Below are positions 43,712 through 52,340 of a stretch of DNA of 64,000 nt, piece after piece (the first letter of the stretch is position 1; each line of letters opens with the position of its first letter). The notes below the pieces were generated by a model that was not told the DNA's origin, searched no databases, and was given only the letters and a program-made list of their open reading frames with translations. Both the position numbers and the translations under genes were made by a program. Location of the stretch: assembly GCF_025506335.1 (NCBI RefSeq), contig NZ_JANZYO010000008.1, positions 139,664 to 203,663 on the forward strand. The letters run 5' to 3'. This DNA is from Mumia quercus (GTDB lineage Bacteria > Actinomycetota > Actinomycetes > Propionibacteriales > Nocardioidaceae).

Positions 43712-44871
43712 TGGTCGACGTCTACTGGCGGATCGGCACGCACGGCGACCAGCCGACGCTGCGCCGCCCCCTCACCCCGACGCGCGGCGACTGGGGAACG
43801 TACGAGCCGGGGACGATCACCCCGGGACGCCGTGCCGGTCGCGACGACGGCTACACGTACGTCGACCACATGGCCGACGTCGCGAAGGCCGCGGAGGCCG
43901 CCGGGTTCGTCGGCGGGCTGCTGCCGAGCTTCCCGTTCACCGACGACCCGTTCGCAACGGCGGCGCTGCTCGCACGCGAGACGCGGACGTTCCGGTTCAT
44001 GGTCGCCTACCAGCCGGGCTTCCTCGATCCGGTGCACGCGGCGCGCCTGTCGGCGAGCCTGCAGCGCGCCACCGGCGGACGCCTCACGTACAACGTGATC
44101 ACCGGCGGCGGCGGGCCGCAGCAGACGTGGTGGGGCGACACGGTCGCGCACGACGACCGGTACGCCCGGACCGCCGAGTTCCTCGACGCGCTGAAGGGCG
44201 CCTGGGGCACCGAGCCGTACGACCTCGACGGCAGGTTCTTCGACGTACGCGGCGCGTCGCTGCCGCCGGAGCTGGCCGCGCAGCCGGTGCCGGAGGTGTA
44301 CTTCTCGGGCTCGTCGCCGGCCGCGATCGAGACCGCGGGACGGCACGCCGACTACTACCTGTCGTGGCTCGAGCCGTTCTCGGCGCTGCCGGAGAAGTTC
44401 GACGCCGTGCGCGCCGAGAGCGCCTCGTACGGTCGTACGCCGCGGTTCGCGCTGCGCGTCGAGATCCTCGCGCGCCCCACGGAGGAGGAGGCGTGGGCCG
44501 AGATCGAGCGCGCGTGGCCGAACGTCGACAAGGCCAAGCTGTCCTTCGACGGCAAGGGTGACTCGGTGGGCGCCGCGCGGGCACGCAGCTTCATCAAGCA
44601 GCCGGTCACCGGGCCTCGTGACCTTGAGGTCGAGCCGAACGTGTGGGCCGGCTTCCACCTGCTGCGCGGCGGACCGGTGTTCGGTCTCGTCGGCAGCTAC
44701 GACCAGGTCGCCGAGCGGCTCGACCAGCTCGTCGAGCTCGGCACCGACGCGTTCATCCTCGCCGCCGTCCCGCACCTCGAAGAGGCGTACCGGATAGGCG
44801 GCGAGGTCCTCCCTCGCGTCAGCTTCACCCGGACCAACTCACTCACCACCACCCTCAGGAGCGCTTCATGA
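43711..44871 (+). CDS. SsuD-like alkanesulfonate/sulfone FMNH2 monooxygenase
   Basis: A 386-residue LLM-family enzyme close to SsuD. The sequence starts MVDVYWRIGTHGDQP, then has MVAYQPGFLDPVHAARLSA, the FMN-binding ATGGRLTYNVITGG with GPQQTWWGD, and HDDRYARTAEFLDALKGAW. These correspond to the SsuD blocks for FMNH2 and phosphate binding. It probably cleaves a C-S bond or converts a sulfone to a sulfinate. Overlaps the upstream stop by one base (TGATG) and the following start by 4 bp. Confidence 0.87.
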   Translation: MVDVYWRIGTHGDQPTLRRPLTPTRGDWGTYEPGTITPGRRAGRDDGYTYVDHMADVAKAAEAAGFVGGLLPSFPFTDDPFATAALLARETRTFRFMVAYQPGFLDPVHAARLSASLQRATGGRLTYNVITGGGGPQQTWWGDTVAHDDRYARTAEFLDALKGAWGTEPYDLDGRFFDVRGASLPPELAAQPVPEVYFSGSSPAAIETAGRHADYYLSWLEPFSALPEKFDAVRAESASYGRTPRFALRVEILARPTEEEAWAEIERAWPNVDKAKLSFDGKGDSVGAARARSFIKQPVTGPRDLEVEPNVWAGFHLLRGGPVFGLVGSYDQVAERLDQLVELGTDAFILAAVPHLEEAYRIGGEVLPRVSFTRTNSLTTTLRSAS

Positions 44872-45809
44872 CCACCCGCGTCGGATTCTTCCCCCACAAC
44901 AACTCGCTGTTCGTGCTGCGGCACCGCGGCCTCCTCGAGCAGAAGCTCGACGACGTCACGTGGGTCGACCTGCGGGAGCTGCCCGCCGGGCCCAAGCCGG
45001 CCGTACGCGAGGGTCTGCCGACCGTGCACGCCGACCACCTGTTCACGGAGGAGGGCTACGACGTCATCGGGACCGGGTTCACTCCCCCGATCACGGGCCT
45101 CGGGCAGGGGCACGACCTGGTCTACATCGGGATCTCGGAGCCGCGCGTCGAGAACGGGCGCCTCGTCGCGAAGGCAGGCTCGGGCATCGAGACAATCGCG
45201 GACCTGCGCGGCAAGAAGGTCGGCATCGGGCACGGCTCGTGGCAGACGACGCTCCTGCTGTTCGCGCTCGAGAAGGAGGGTCTCGGCTGGGACGACGTCG
45301 AGCCCGTGGACGTCGGCGCGGACGCCGCCGACCTGTTCCTCGCCGGCGAGATCGACGCCTGGACCGGCTCGTACCCGGAGCTGACGCGCGTCGAGCAGGA
45401 GACCGAGGTGACGACGCTGATCGAGACCGACGGGCTGTTCAGCCACCCGTCGCTGTGGTTCACGCGACGCGACTTCGCCGTCGAGCGGACCGACGAGCTG
45501 GTCGCGGTGATCGAGTCGCTTCAGGAGTCGGACGCTCGTACGGTCGCGAACCCGCGCGAGGCCGCCGAGTTCTTCGTCGCCGACGCGCAGGCGCACGGGC
45601 AGCCGGCGAGCGTCGAGGCGTGGGAGCACGCGCTGGCGCACCGGCCCTTCGGGATCCATCCGGTCGACGAGGCGTTCCTGGACGAGCAGCAGCACGCGGC
45701 CGACCTGCTCTTCGCGAACGGGCTGCTACCGAAGGCGGTCAACGTCCGTGACGCCGTCCTGCCGGCGGTCTCGGAGATCGTGGAGAAGTCGCGCCGCGCG
45801 GCGGTGTGA
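44868..45809 (+). CDS. Signal-less NMT1/SsuA-fold protein
   Basis: A 313-residue protein with the fold of sulfonate-binding proteins but no signal peptide or lipobox (MTTRVGFFPHNNSLFVLRHR). Fold markers are GHDLVYIGISEPRVENGR, TIADLRGKKVGIGHGSWQTT and FLAGEIDAWTGSYPEL. Without export it may be a cytoplasmic enzyme of the same superfamily as DszB, or a binding protein that has lost secretion. The Cys nucleophile of DszB is absent near its N-terminus. Last gene of the operon, ending at a terminator. Confidence 0.78.
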   Translation: MTTRVGFFPHNNSLFVLRHRGLLEQKLDDVTWVDLRELPAGPKPAVREGLPTVHADHLFTEEGYDVIGTGFTPPITGLGQGHDLVYIGISEPRVENGRLVAKAGSGIETIADLRGKKVGIGHGSWQTTLLLFALEKEGLGWDDVEPVDVGADAADLFLAGEIDAWTGSYPELTRVEQETEVTTLIETDGLFSHPSLWFTRRDFAVERTDELVAVIESLQESDARTVANPREAAEFFVADAQAHGQPASVEAWEHALAHRPFGIHPVDEAFLDEQQHAADLLFANGLLPKAVNVRDAVLPAVSEIVEKSRRAAV

Positions 45810-45823
45810 CGCCTAGCCTGAGC

Positions 45824-45868
45824 ACGTGGGGTCGTCGCCGCCGGGTAGGTGACGGCCCCACGTTCTTT
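45824..45868. terminator. Bidirectional terminator, sulfur operon / YciI
   Basis: The arms ACGTGGGG and CCCCACGT pair exactly, followed on the plus strand by TCTTT. It lies between the converging last gene of the sulfur operon and the YciI gene, whose stop is at its right edge. Confidence 0.65.
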
Positions 45869-46211
45869 ACATCGCGTCGTCGGGCATCAGCTCCCACACC
45901 TCTTGGTCGCAGCGGCACCCGGCGGCGATCTTGGCTGCCCACGTGCACGCTTCCTCGTACGAGCTGGCTTCGATGACGCAGAACCCGCCGATCGGCGGCC
46001 TGCGGCCAGGGTCGGTGAGCGGGAGGGTCCGACCGTCTGTGGTGACTGTCGCGCCGGAGACCACGCCGCTGTCGATCCCGCCGCCGAAGATCCACGCGCC
46101 GGCCTTCTTCGCCTCGTCGACCACGGCGTGCGAGTCGACGGCGGCCTGGGCGAGCTCGTCCGGGGAGAGGTTCATCGAGCCGTCGGGGAACGAGATCAGA
46201 TAGCGCGGCAT
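45867..46211 (-). CDS. YciI-family protein
   Basis: A 114-residue YCII-related protein: MPRYLISFPDGSMNLSPDEL at the N-terminus, then IGGFCVIEASSYEEACTWA, with Cys in AAGCRCDQEVWEL. The family has a ferredoxin-like fold with a catalytic His/Asp pair in some members; GCRCDQE is a variation. The ATG is preceded by GTGGAG. Commonly annotated as dehydrogenase-like or sigma-linked (DGPF) protein; the role is unknown. Confidence 0.85.
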   Translation of the reverse strand: MPRYLISFPDGSMNLSPDELAQAAVDSHAVVDEAKKAGAWIFGGGIDSGVVSGATVTTDGRTLPLTDPGRRPPIGGFCVIEASSYEEACTWAAKIAAGCRCDQEVWELMPDDAM

Positions 46212-46270
46212 CACAGGGCTCCACTTCGTCGGACTTCAGGTGAGGGAGGGACTGCATCGGCCCGCGGAAC

Positions 46271-46483
46271 TCATCGTGACCGGACGCCGACCTCGCGACT
46301 CGCCGCGACCGGGGGCGCGTCGGGGTGACGCAGCAGGTCGACCCGTCGTACGCCGCACTCGGAGCACCGTACGTAGTGGATCGTCCCTTCGGAGGTCACG
46401 TGGCGGGACTCCGTACGCCAGCCGTGCTCGTGGGTGGTGACCGTCTCGTGCCGCGTGGGTTCTGTGCGCTCGCAGGTGCTCAT
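46271..46483 (-). CDS. Small protein with one CxxC pair, unknown function
   Basis: A 70-residue protein starting MSTCERTEPTRHETVTTHEH. It has a single CSECG pair in VRCSECGVRRVDLL and several His residues, so zinc binding is possible. Its start lies 25 bp from the divergent CGNR gene, implying a shared promoter region. Similar short proteins occur in actinobacteria, but I cannot name a family. Confidence 0.6.
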   Translation of the reverse strand: MSTCERTEPTRHETVTTHEHGWRTESRHVTSEGTIHYVRCSECGVRRVDLLRHPDAPPVAASREVGVRSR

Positions 46484-46508
46484 GGCTCCATGGTGGTGTA
46501 ATGGCCTT

Positions 46509-47054
46509 ATGCATCTCAACCCTTACGGCGAGTACGCGGTGCTGCTGGCCGCGTCGCTCGCCAACGACTGGCCCGAGGACCGTGACGGCATCGCGGCACG
46601 CGCCCGCGAGCTGGGGATGACGATGACCTTCCCGGTGGGGCGTGATGATTACGCGGGGACGCGTCGCGTCATCGACGACTGGTTGAAAATCGTCGACGCT
46701 GCCGACCCGAACGAACGCGCACGGCTACTGAACGCGGAGATGGCGACGGTCACCGCGTACCCGCGACTCACCGACCACGACGGCGAGGGCTGGCACCTGC
46801 ACTACCGCGACGACAACGACGCCCTCCCCCACGTGCTCCGGGCCGTCATCAGCGTCGGTACCGCGCTGCACCTGACCACGCGCGGCATGCACCGACTCGC
46901 GCGGTGCGAAGCCGGCGCCGCCCCCGGCGACCCATGCACGAACGTCGTCGTCGACGTCACCCGCAACGGTCGCCAGCGCTACTGCTCGATCCGCTGCGCC
47001 AACCGCGCCGCCGTACGCCGCCACCGGGCGCGCGCAGTGGCGGCCAGGGAGTAG
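46509..47054 (+). CDS. CGNR zinc-finger (ABATE-domain) protein
   Basis: A 181-residue protein. An N-terminal ABATE domain (HLNPYGEYAVLLAASLANDW) is followed by a C-terminal CGNR zinc finger with ligands in RCEAGAAPGDPCTN and YCSIRCANRAAVRRHRARA. CGNR proteins are putative stress-related transcription regulators. There is no visible ribosome site, and TAATGG lies 8 bases upstream, so it may be leaderless. Confidence 0.85.
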   Translation: MHLNPYGEYAVLLAASLANDWPEDRDGIAARARELGMTMTFPVGRDDYAGTRRVIDDWLKIVDAADPNERARLLNAEMATVTAYPRLTDHDGEGWHLHYRDDNDALPHVLRAVISVGTALHLTTRGMHRLARCEAGAAPGDPCTNVVVDVTRNGRQRYCSIRCANRAAVRRHRARAVAARE

Positions 47055-47077
47055 CGCTGCGGGCGTACGGTCACGCA

Positions 47078-47695
47078 TCAAGCGCTCGTCCGTCCCTGCA
47101 GGGCGGCGATGTCGTCCAACGCTCGGCGCGCCCGCTCCGCCTCGACCTTCCGTGAGCGGTTGCGCCAGCGATCCTCCTCTTCCTCATACGGGAGGGGTCC
47201 CCACACGAACTTCTCCGGTACGCCGGGCACCATGACCACCTTCTCGATGGCGTTGTCGACCACGACGATGGCGGACATCTCGCGCGTGTCGCGGCGGTTC
47301 ATGACGACGAGACCATTGATCTGATGATCGAAGGTGAAGTCGCGGAAGGCGGGTAGACCAGACGCGCCGGCCTTGGCTCCCGGCGCAAGGAAGTGGTCAC
47401 GCAGATAGACCAACCACGCGACAGGGTCGTAGAACTTCTCGCGTCCGGTGAACGAGATGCAGCATCCGTCCCAGCACGGCACCCAATCACACCAGTAGCC
47501 GGGTTGTCCGGTCGCGACGCGGTTGGACACGTCGGTCGGCAACTCCTCAGCTCGAGGGTTGCCGGGCACCTCGTACGGCCCGCCGGGTCGCCAGCAGCGA
47601 CGCGAGGCGGCGAACGCCGTCAGATACTCGGCCTCGGCATCGTTGAAAGACGGCGTCACCTCGAGGTGGCCGAGGAAGTCGGTGGTGTATCCCAC
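47078..47695 (-). CDS. Conserved hypothetical protein
   Basis: A 205-residue protein starting at GTG (VGYTTDFLGHLEVTPSFND) behind AGGAGGAG. Notable features are AASRRCWRPGGPYEVPGN, CDWVPCWDGCCISFTG (four Cys) and KFYDPVAWLVYLRDHFLAPG. Similar proteins are widespread in actinobacteria and some phages, but no function is known to me. A longer upstream frame lacks a ribosome site and is not used. Divergent from another unknown gene. Confidence 0.72.
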   Translation of the reverse strand: MGYTTDFLGHLEVTPSFNDAEAEYLTAFAASRRCWRPGGPYEVPGNPRAEELPTDVSNRVATGQPGYWCDWVPCWDGCCISFTGREKFYDPVAWLVYLRDHFLAPGAKAGASGLPAFRDFTFDHQINGLVVMNRRDTREMSAIVVVDNAIEKVVMVPGVPEKFVWGPLPYEEEEDRWRNRSRKVEAERARRALDDIAALQGRTSA

Positions 47696-47819
47696 GGGGT
47701 CTCCTCCTTCTGTCGGGTTCACCAGGTTCGCGGCCAGCAGCTGCCGTCCGCCACCACGCTCACCGAGCCCTGTGGACAACCGTTCGCGAGCCGCTCGCCG
47801 ATCGGTGCATCGTCGGCGC

Positions 47820-48257
47820 ATGGACCTTGATGTGTATGACCTTCGCGACCCTTCCCGCTTCATCAACGACGTCGCTTCCCGCATCGACCTCTCCGACAAC
47901 ACGGCGACGTTGTGTCTCGTGAGGCACCCGTCCACGACCCAGGAGCTGGTCCGGGTCACTCGTCTGAGTCAGCCAGCGGTGCTGGAGTCCTGGGAGGAAG
48001 CCAGTGACGAGCTGCGCGAGGTCATCTGGTCATGGGAGGTTCCCGATGTCGTGCCGCCCGAGTACCTGGCCATCACCGTCCTCGTCCGGCGCGGACGATG
48101 CGTCTTTACGGGAAAGGACTCGGCGTGGTTCATGGCCAGCCGATACTGCAACCACGTAGCCCGACTCTTCGGCCCTCAAGAGCTTCTCGTCACGGAGCAC
48201 GGATGGCTCGACTACATGACCCATCGCGCTGGGACATCCCCGGCGCTGATGGCGTAG
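47820..48257 (+). CDS. Hypothetical protein
   Basis: A 145-residue protein starting MDLDVYDLRDPSRFINDVAS. It is acidic with Trp-rich patches (LESWEEASDEL, REVIWSWEVPDV) and a conserved-looking tail SRYCNHVARLFGPQEL and HGWLDYM. No domain recognised. No clear ribosome site precedes the ATG. Divergent from the hypothetical gene to its left across 124 bp. Confidence 0.55.
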   Translation: MDLDVYDLRDPSRFINDVASRIDLSDNTATLCLVRHPSTTQELVRVTRLSQPAVLESWEEASDELREVIWSWEVPDVVPPEYLAITVLVRRGRCVFTGKDSAWFMASRYCNHVARLFGPQELLVTEHGWLDYMTHRAGTSPALMA

Positions 48258-48281
48258 GTTGCCGAGCGCCCTCGCGATCAA

Positions 48282-49498
48282 TCAGGGCCTCAGCGGCAGA
48301 GCCGTGCGCGCGCGGGCCGCGATGCGGACTCCGAGGTCCTCGAGCTCGTCGGCTAGCGACGACGCCACCCAGACCTGGTTGCGCGTACGCCGGGTGACCG
48401 GCCGAATGACCTCCGCTTCGTGGAGCCGTGCGATCGCCGCGTAGACGCTCGATGTCGCGCCCCCGATGCGATCCTCGGCGTCCTCTGCTGAGAACACCGG
48501 GTTGTCGAGGAGGCCGTCGACGAGACGGGCGACAGCGCTTCCCGCGCGGGGCCGCCCGGTCGTGTCGCGCCACTGCTCCGGCATGGCCGCCAGGCGAACG
48601 GCGGAGACCCGCGACTCCTCCGCGGCGATCCTTGACGCGCGCGCAAAGGCCGAGACGATCGGCTCGGCATCGCCGCCCCGATAGGCACCGAGGACGTCGA
48701 AGTACGCCTCGCGCTTGGCAACGAGCGCCGATGCCAAGGGAACAACGACACGTCGCGTCGTCCCGCGTCGCCTGAGGACCGTGTTGATGAGAGCGCGGCC
48801 GATCCGGCCATTGCCGTCGGTGAACGGGTGAATCGACTCGAACTGCGCGTGAGCGACGGCCGCCTGCACGAGTACGTTGAGGTCGTCGCGGTTGGCGAAG
48901 GCGACGAGGTCCCGGACGTACGCCGTGACGGTATCCGGTGGTGGTGGTACGTAAAGCGCCCCCCGCGGCGAGTGGTCAGAACCGCCGATCCAGTTCTGCA
49001 TATCGCGCAGGCGTCCTGCGAATGCGTGCTCATACGGATCGTCGACCATCAACGTGTGATGGGCGCGAAGGATGTCGTCGATCGATAAGGCAGCGCCGCC
49101 GCCCACCGAGCGGATGAGATCGTTCAGAGCCCGCGTCGAGGCGACCATCGACGTCGCTGACGGATTCGACCGAACGCCATGAAGTGCGCGCGCGCGTAAT
49201 CGTCGAGTGAGGCCTCGACGTGCTCGATTTTGGATGACGCGACTGACTCGGCACGGAGCAGCATCGCCGCCAGCGAGCCGAGGTGCTCGCCGTGAGTCTC
49301 GTCGAGGGCAGCGATCTCACGTAGCGCGTCGTCCATCTCGGCACCGAGTGCGGACGAGATCCGCGGGGCGTACGACTCGATCGTCGGCGGCAATGACACC
49401 TCGACTTCGCGGAGCCGACGGTCCGCGATGGATCCACCGCGAACCGTCTGCTGCCACGCGTCGACGCGACGACGGTGCGGGTCGATCGTGAGGGTCAC
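48282..49498 (-). pseudogene. Fic family AMP-transferase gene interrupted by a one-base deletion
   Basis: Two overlapping frames encode a full Fic protein. The first (from GTG at 49498, behind GAGGAGGAG) gives the Fic_N domain SALGAEMDDALREIAALDET then ESVASSKIEHVEASLDDYA. The second (open from 49148) gives the catalytic motif HPFTDGNGRIGRALI and a C-terminal winged helix. Between them TTCGGTCGAATCCGTCAGCG reads FGRIRQ; one extra A after CGA would restore FGRNPSATSMVAS, the usual joining sequence. Either a true frameshift or a sequencing error. Fic enzymes transfer AMP to proteins. Confidence 0.82.
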
Positions 49499-49512
49499 GG
49501 GCTCCTCCTCGC

Positions 49513-49560
49513 CGGAATACCGACTGCGTTATTCCGAGTTATTGACACTACTACGGAATA
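49513..49560. promoter_or_regulatory. Inverted repeats upstream of the Fic gene
   Basis: CGGAATA (49513-49519) pairs with TATTCCG (49530-49536), and a third CGGAATA copy stands at 49554-49560. The Fic protein has a C-terminal winged helix, so autoregulation is possible. Confidence 0.5.
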
Positions 49561-49782
49561 CCTCCGCGTTGATCCATGGTGATCCTTCACCCGGTAGCCG
49601 AGGTCGGCGCCGGCCTTGCACCGACCCGGGCGGCGCGTGCCGCGCGTAGTGAGGTGACCGTCCGGAGGACGTGGAGCGAGACCGTCGGCGTTCCGGACAT
49701 TCCGGATTCCTGCCCCACGCTCCCCCGCTGCCCGATACGTTCCCGCCACAACCTCACAGCGTCTGAGCGGGAGATCACCACG

Positions 49783-51021
49783 ATGTACGCCGTCATCGAC
49801 ACCGAGACGACCGGACTGTCCCCGAAGTACCACCACCGCGTCGCCGAGGTGGGCGTCGTCCTCGTCGACGACACCGGCCGCATCGAGCACGAGTGGTCGA
49901 CGCTGGTGAACCCCGATCGCGACCTCGGCCCGCAGCGCATCCACGGCATCCGCGCCGCCGACGCGCGCCGGGCCCCGCGCTTCGAGGACATCGCGGCGCA
50001 CCTCGTTGAGCTCATGCGCGGCCGGACGCTCGTGGCGCACAACCTGCCATTCGACCTGACCTTTCTCGAGGCCGAGTACGCCCGCCTGGGCGCGGCCTTC
50101 CCGGCCGACCGTTCGCACGGGCTGTGCACGATGACGCTCGCCACGTCGTACCTCCCCGGCGCCGGCCGTTCGCTCGCTCAGTGCTGCGCCGCCGCCGGGA
50201 TCCCGCTCGGCGGCTGGCATTCGGCCGGCGCGGACGCGCGCGCTGCCGCTGACCTCCTCAGCCACTTCGTCGAGCGCAGTGAGCAGCCGTACCCGTGGAC
50301 TTCCGTCGCCGAACGCGCCGTCACCGTGCCGTGGCCGGACCTCGCGCCGCGCGCGTTCTCGACCGCTTCGCGTGCGACGCGGTCGATGACCGTCCCCGGC
50401 GGTGGCGCTGGCGCGGGTCTGGTGGCCGGGATCGTCGAGTACCTCCCGCGCGTCACCGGCTCGGACGTGGCCGATCCGTACCTGGCGGTGCTCGACGCCG
50501 CGCTCGCCGACCGCTACCTCAGCGCCGACGAGATCGCCGCGCTCAGCGCCCTCGCGGACGCGCTGGGGCTGACCGCCGTGGACACCGATCGGCTGCACCG
50601 CGACTACGTCGACGCCCTTGCCCGTGTCGCGCTCGCGGACCACATCCTGACCGACGACGAGCGCGCTGACCTCGCGCACATCGTGGAGCTCCTCGAGCTG
50701 CCGGCGGGTACGGACACCGAGGCGCTGGCGCGCGCGGCCGGTGACGGGACGAGCGCGGAGCTCCGTCTGACGGTCGATGATCTCGTCGTGTTCACCGGCG
50801 AGTTCGACGAACCACGCAGCGTCTGGATGGAGAGAGCGACCGCCGTCGGCTTACGCGTCCACAACGCGGTGACGAAGAAGGTCTCGCTGGTCATCGCCGC
50901 AGACGTCGACAGCCTGTCGGGCAAAGCGAAGAAGGCACGGGGGTACGGGATCACTGTCGTGTCGCTCGAGGAGTTCGAGAAGGCGCTCGCGCTGGGGGTT
51001 GCGGACTGCTCGGAGGATTGA
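49783..51021 (+). CDS. DnaQ-like exonuclease fused to TerB-like and BRCT domains
   Basis: A 412-residue protein starting MYAVIDTETTGLSPKYHH behind GGGAG. The DEDDh exonuclease spans residues 1-165: ExoI IDTETTG, ExoII AHNLPFDLTFLEAEY, ExoIII WHSAGADARAAADLL. A helical TerB-like domain follows (about 220-310, SADEIAALSALADAL and TDDERADLAHIVEL), and a BRCT domain ends the protein (about 325-412, DLVVFTGEFDEPRSVWM). The design suggests a repair or damage-response nuclease rather than a replicative proofreading subunit. Confidence 0.88.
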   Translation: MYAVIDTETTGLSPKYHHRVAEVGVVLVDDTGRIEHEWSTLVNPDRDLGPQRIHGIRAADARRAPRFEDIAAHLVELMRGRTLVAHNLPFDLTFLEAEYARLGAAFPADRSHGLCTMTLATSYLPGAGRSLAQCCAAAGIPLGGWHSAGADARAAADLLSHFVERSEQPYPWTSVAERAVTVPWPDLAPRAFSTASRATRSMTVPGGGAGAGLVAGIVEYLPRVTGSDVADPYLAVLDAALADRYLSADEIAALSALADALGLTAVDTDRLHRDYVDALARVALADHILTDDERADLAHIVELLELPAGTDTEALARAAGDGTSAELRLTVDDLVVFTGEFDEPRSVWMERATAVGLRVHNAVTKKVSLVIAADVDSLSGKAKKARGYGITVVSLEEFEKALALGVADCSED

Positions 51022-51023
51022 GC

Positions 51024-51317
51024 TCAGGCCAAATACACGTCCTCGGCGGTCTCTCGCACGGCAGCCGCAAAGAAGGGGTTCTCGAGAGAGCGCCGGGCGA
51101 CGAGATCGACTGGCCTTCCAAAGAGCTCTTCGAGATCAGCCTTCAATGCAAAGTAGTCGTCGAGTCGCGCCTCGCTCGTGAACTCCGCCAAGAAGTCGAT
51201 GTCGCTGTGCCTCGGGTCGAAGTCGTCCGTTGCCGCAGAACCGAACAGGGTCAATCGCGTGACGCGGTGTCGTTGACAGAGCGCAGCGATCTCGTCGCGA
51301 TCGATCGTCACCGCCAT
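51024..51317 (-). CDS. MNT-type nucleotidyltransferase (HEPN/MNT antitoxin-like)
   Basis: A 97-residue minimal nucleotidyltransferase. The motif LFGSAATDDFDPRHSDIDFL shows the GS and D-x-D pattern. These enzymes normally pair with a HEPN ribonuclease and silence it by AMPylation. No HEPN-like gene lies on either side, so the gene is an orphan or a remnant. The stop is two bases from the converging exonuclease gene. Confidence 0.85.
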   Translation of the reverse strand: MAVTIDRDEIAALCQRHRVTRLTLFGSAATDDFDPRHSDIDFLAEFTSEARLDDYFALKADLEELFGRPVDLVARRSLENPFFAAAVRETAEDVYLA

Positions 51318-51455
51318 CGGAATCCTTTACGCGCGGCTGCTCACCTGCACCGTGTCAACGGGAGGGCCCTGAGTACGAGGTTACGCGAGCGGCATTTCGC
51401 CGGTGTCTAGCTGTCGAGTCACCACCGTCTACTGAGGTTCTGGCAAGCTGCTGCC

Positions 51456-52340
51456 GTGGACAGCGTCGGCGAGCTGCGGTTACGCGAGTTGATCATGCAC
51501 GCGCTCGCGGAAGCGACGGCTGAGAGCGGCTTCGTGACCCGCGCGCAGCTGTCCGCACTCGAGGTCGCCGGCATGCCTCGCCGTGTCATCGATCAAGGGC
51601 GTGGCATCTGGAACCCGACGACGATGTCAGCCACGCTTTCGATCATCTCGGACCCCCTCAGCGAGTACGACGACATCCAGGAGTCAGACTCTCTCTTCCG
51701 GTACGCGTACCAGCGCGGCACCGATGCGGGTGTTCACAAAAAGCTCCGGAAAGCGCAGGAGTTGGAACTGCCGATCATCATGTTGCGGACCATCGCACCG
51801 GGCAGGTACGTTCCTGTATTTCCCGTTTACGTCGTCGGCGACGATCAGGCCAAACGCCAGTTCGTACTCGCGCTGGACGAGAGCCTCAGGTTCCTCAGGG
51901 ATCCGCTGCACCTGTCGGCGGACGAGCGCCGATACGCCGAGCGGGTCGTCCAGCAGCGTCTCCATCAGCCCGAGTTCCGCGGCCGCATCATGCGCGCGTA
52001 CGACACGCAGTGCGCGGTTTGTCGCCTCAAGCACGGCCGCCTCCTCGATGCAGCCCACATCACCGAGGACGGAGACGACGCAGGATTGCCGATCGTCACC
52101 AACGGGCTGAGCCTCTGTAAGATCCACCACGCCGCGTACGACGCGAACCTGCTCGGCATCTCGCCCGACTACGTCGTCCACATCGACCGCGACCTCCTCG
52201 AAGAACGAGACGGGCCAATGCTCAAGCATGGGCTGCAGGAGATGGACAAGGCGCGGCTGCAGCTACCCACACGGCGACGCGAGCGGCCGGATCGTGATCG
52301 GCTGGCGCAGCGCTTCGCGGGATTCGGTGCGGCAGGCTGA
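51456..52340 (+). CDS. HNH endonuclease with an N-terminal modified-DNA-reader-like region
   Basis: A 294-residue protein from GTG. The N-terminal half, including RGIWNPTTMSATLSIISDP and FRYAYQRGTD, resembles the reader half of McrA/ScoMcrA-like restriction nucleases. The C-terminal HNH domain has zinc-like Cys pairs and His: QCAVCRLKHGRLLDAAHI, EDGDDAGLPIVTNGLSLCKIHH, AYDANLLGI. It may cut modified or foreign DNA. No methylase is adjacent. Confidence 0.82.
   Translation: MDSVGELRLRELIMHALAEATAESGFVTRAQLSALEVAGMPRRVIDQGRGIWNPTTMSATLSIISDPLSEYDDIQESDSLFRYAYQRGTDAGVHKKLRKAQELELPIIMLRTIAPGRYVPVFPVYVVGDDQAKRQFVLALDESLRFLRDPLHLSADERRYAERVVQQRLHQPEFRGRIMRAYDTQCAVCRLKHGRLLDAAHITEDGDDAGLPIVTNGLSLCKIHHAAYDANLLGISPDYVVHIDRDLLEERDGPMLKHGLQEMDKARLQLPTRRRERPDRDRLAQRFAGFGAAG

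Noticed and set aside
39051..45809. Complete Dsz 4S pathway
   Set aside because: DszC (acyl-CoA-dehydrogenase-like) and a long DszA are absent; only the DszB-like step and SsuD-type monooxygenases are seen.
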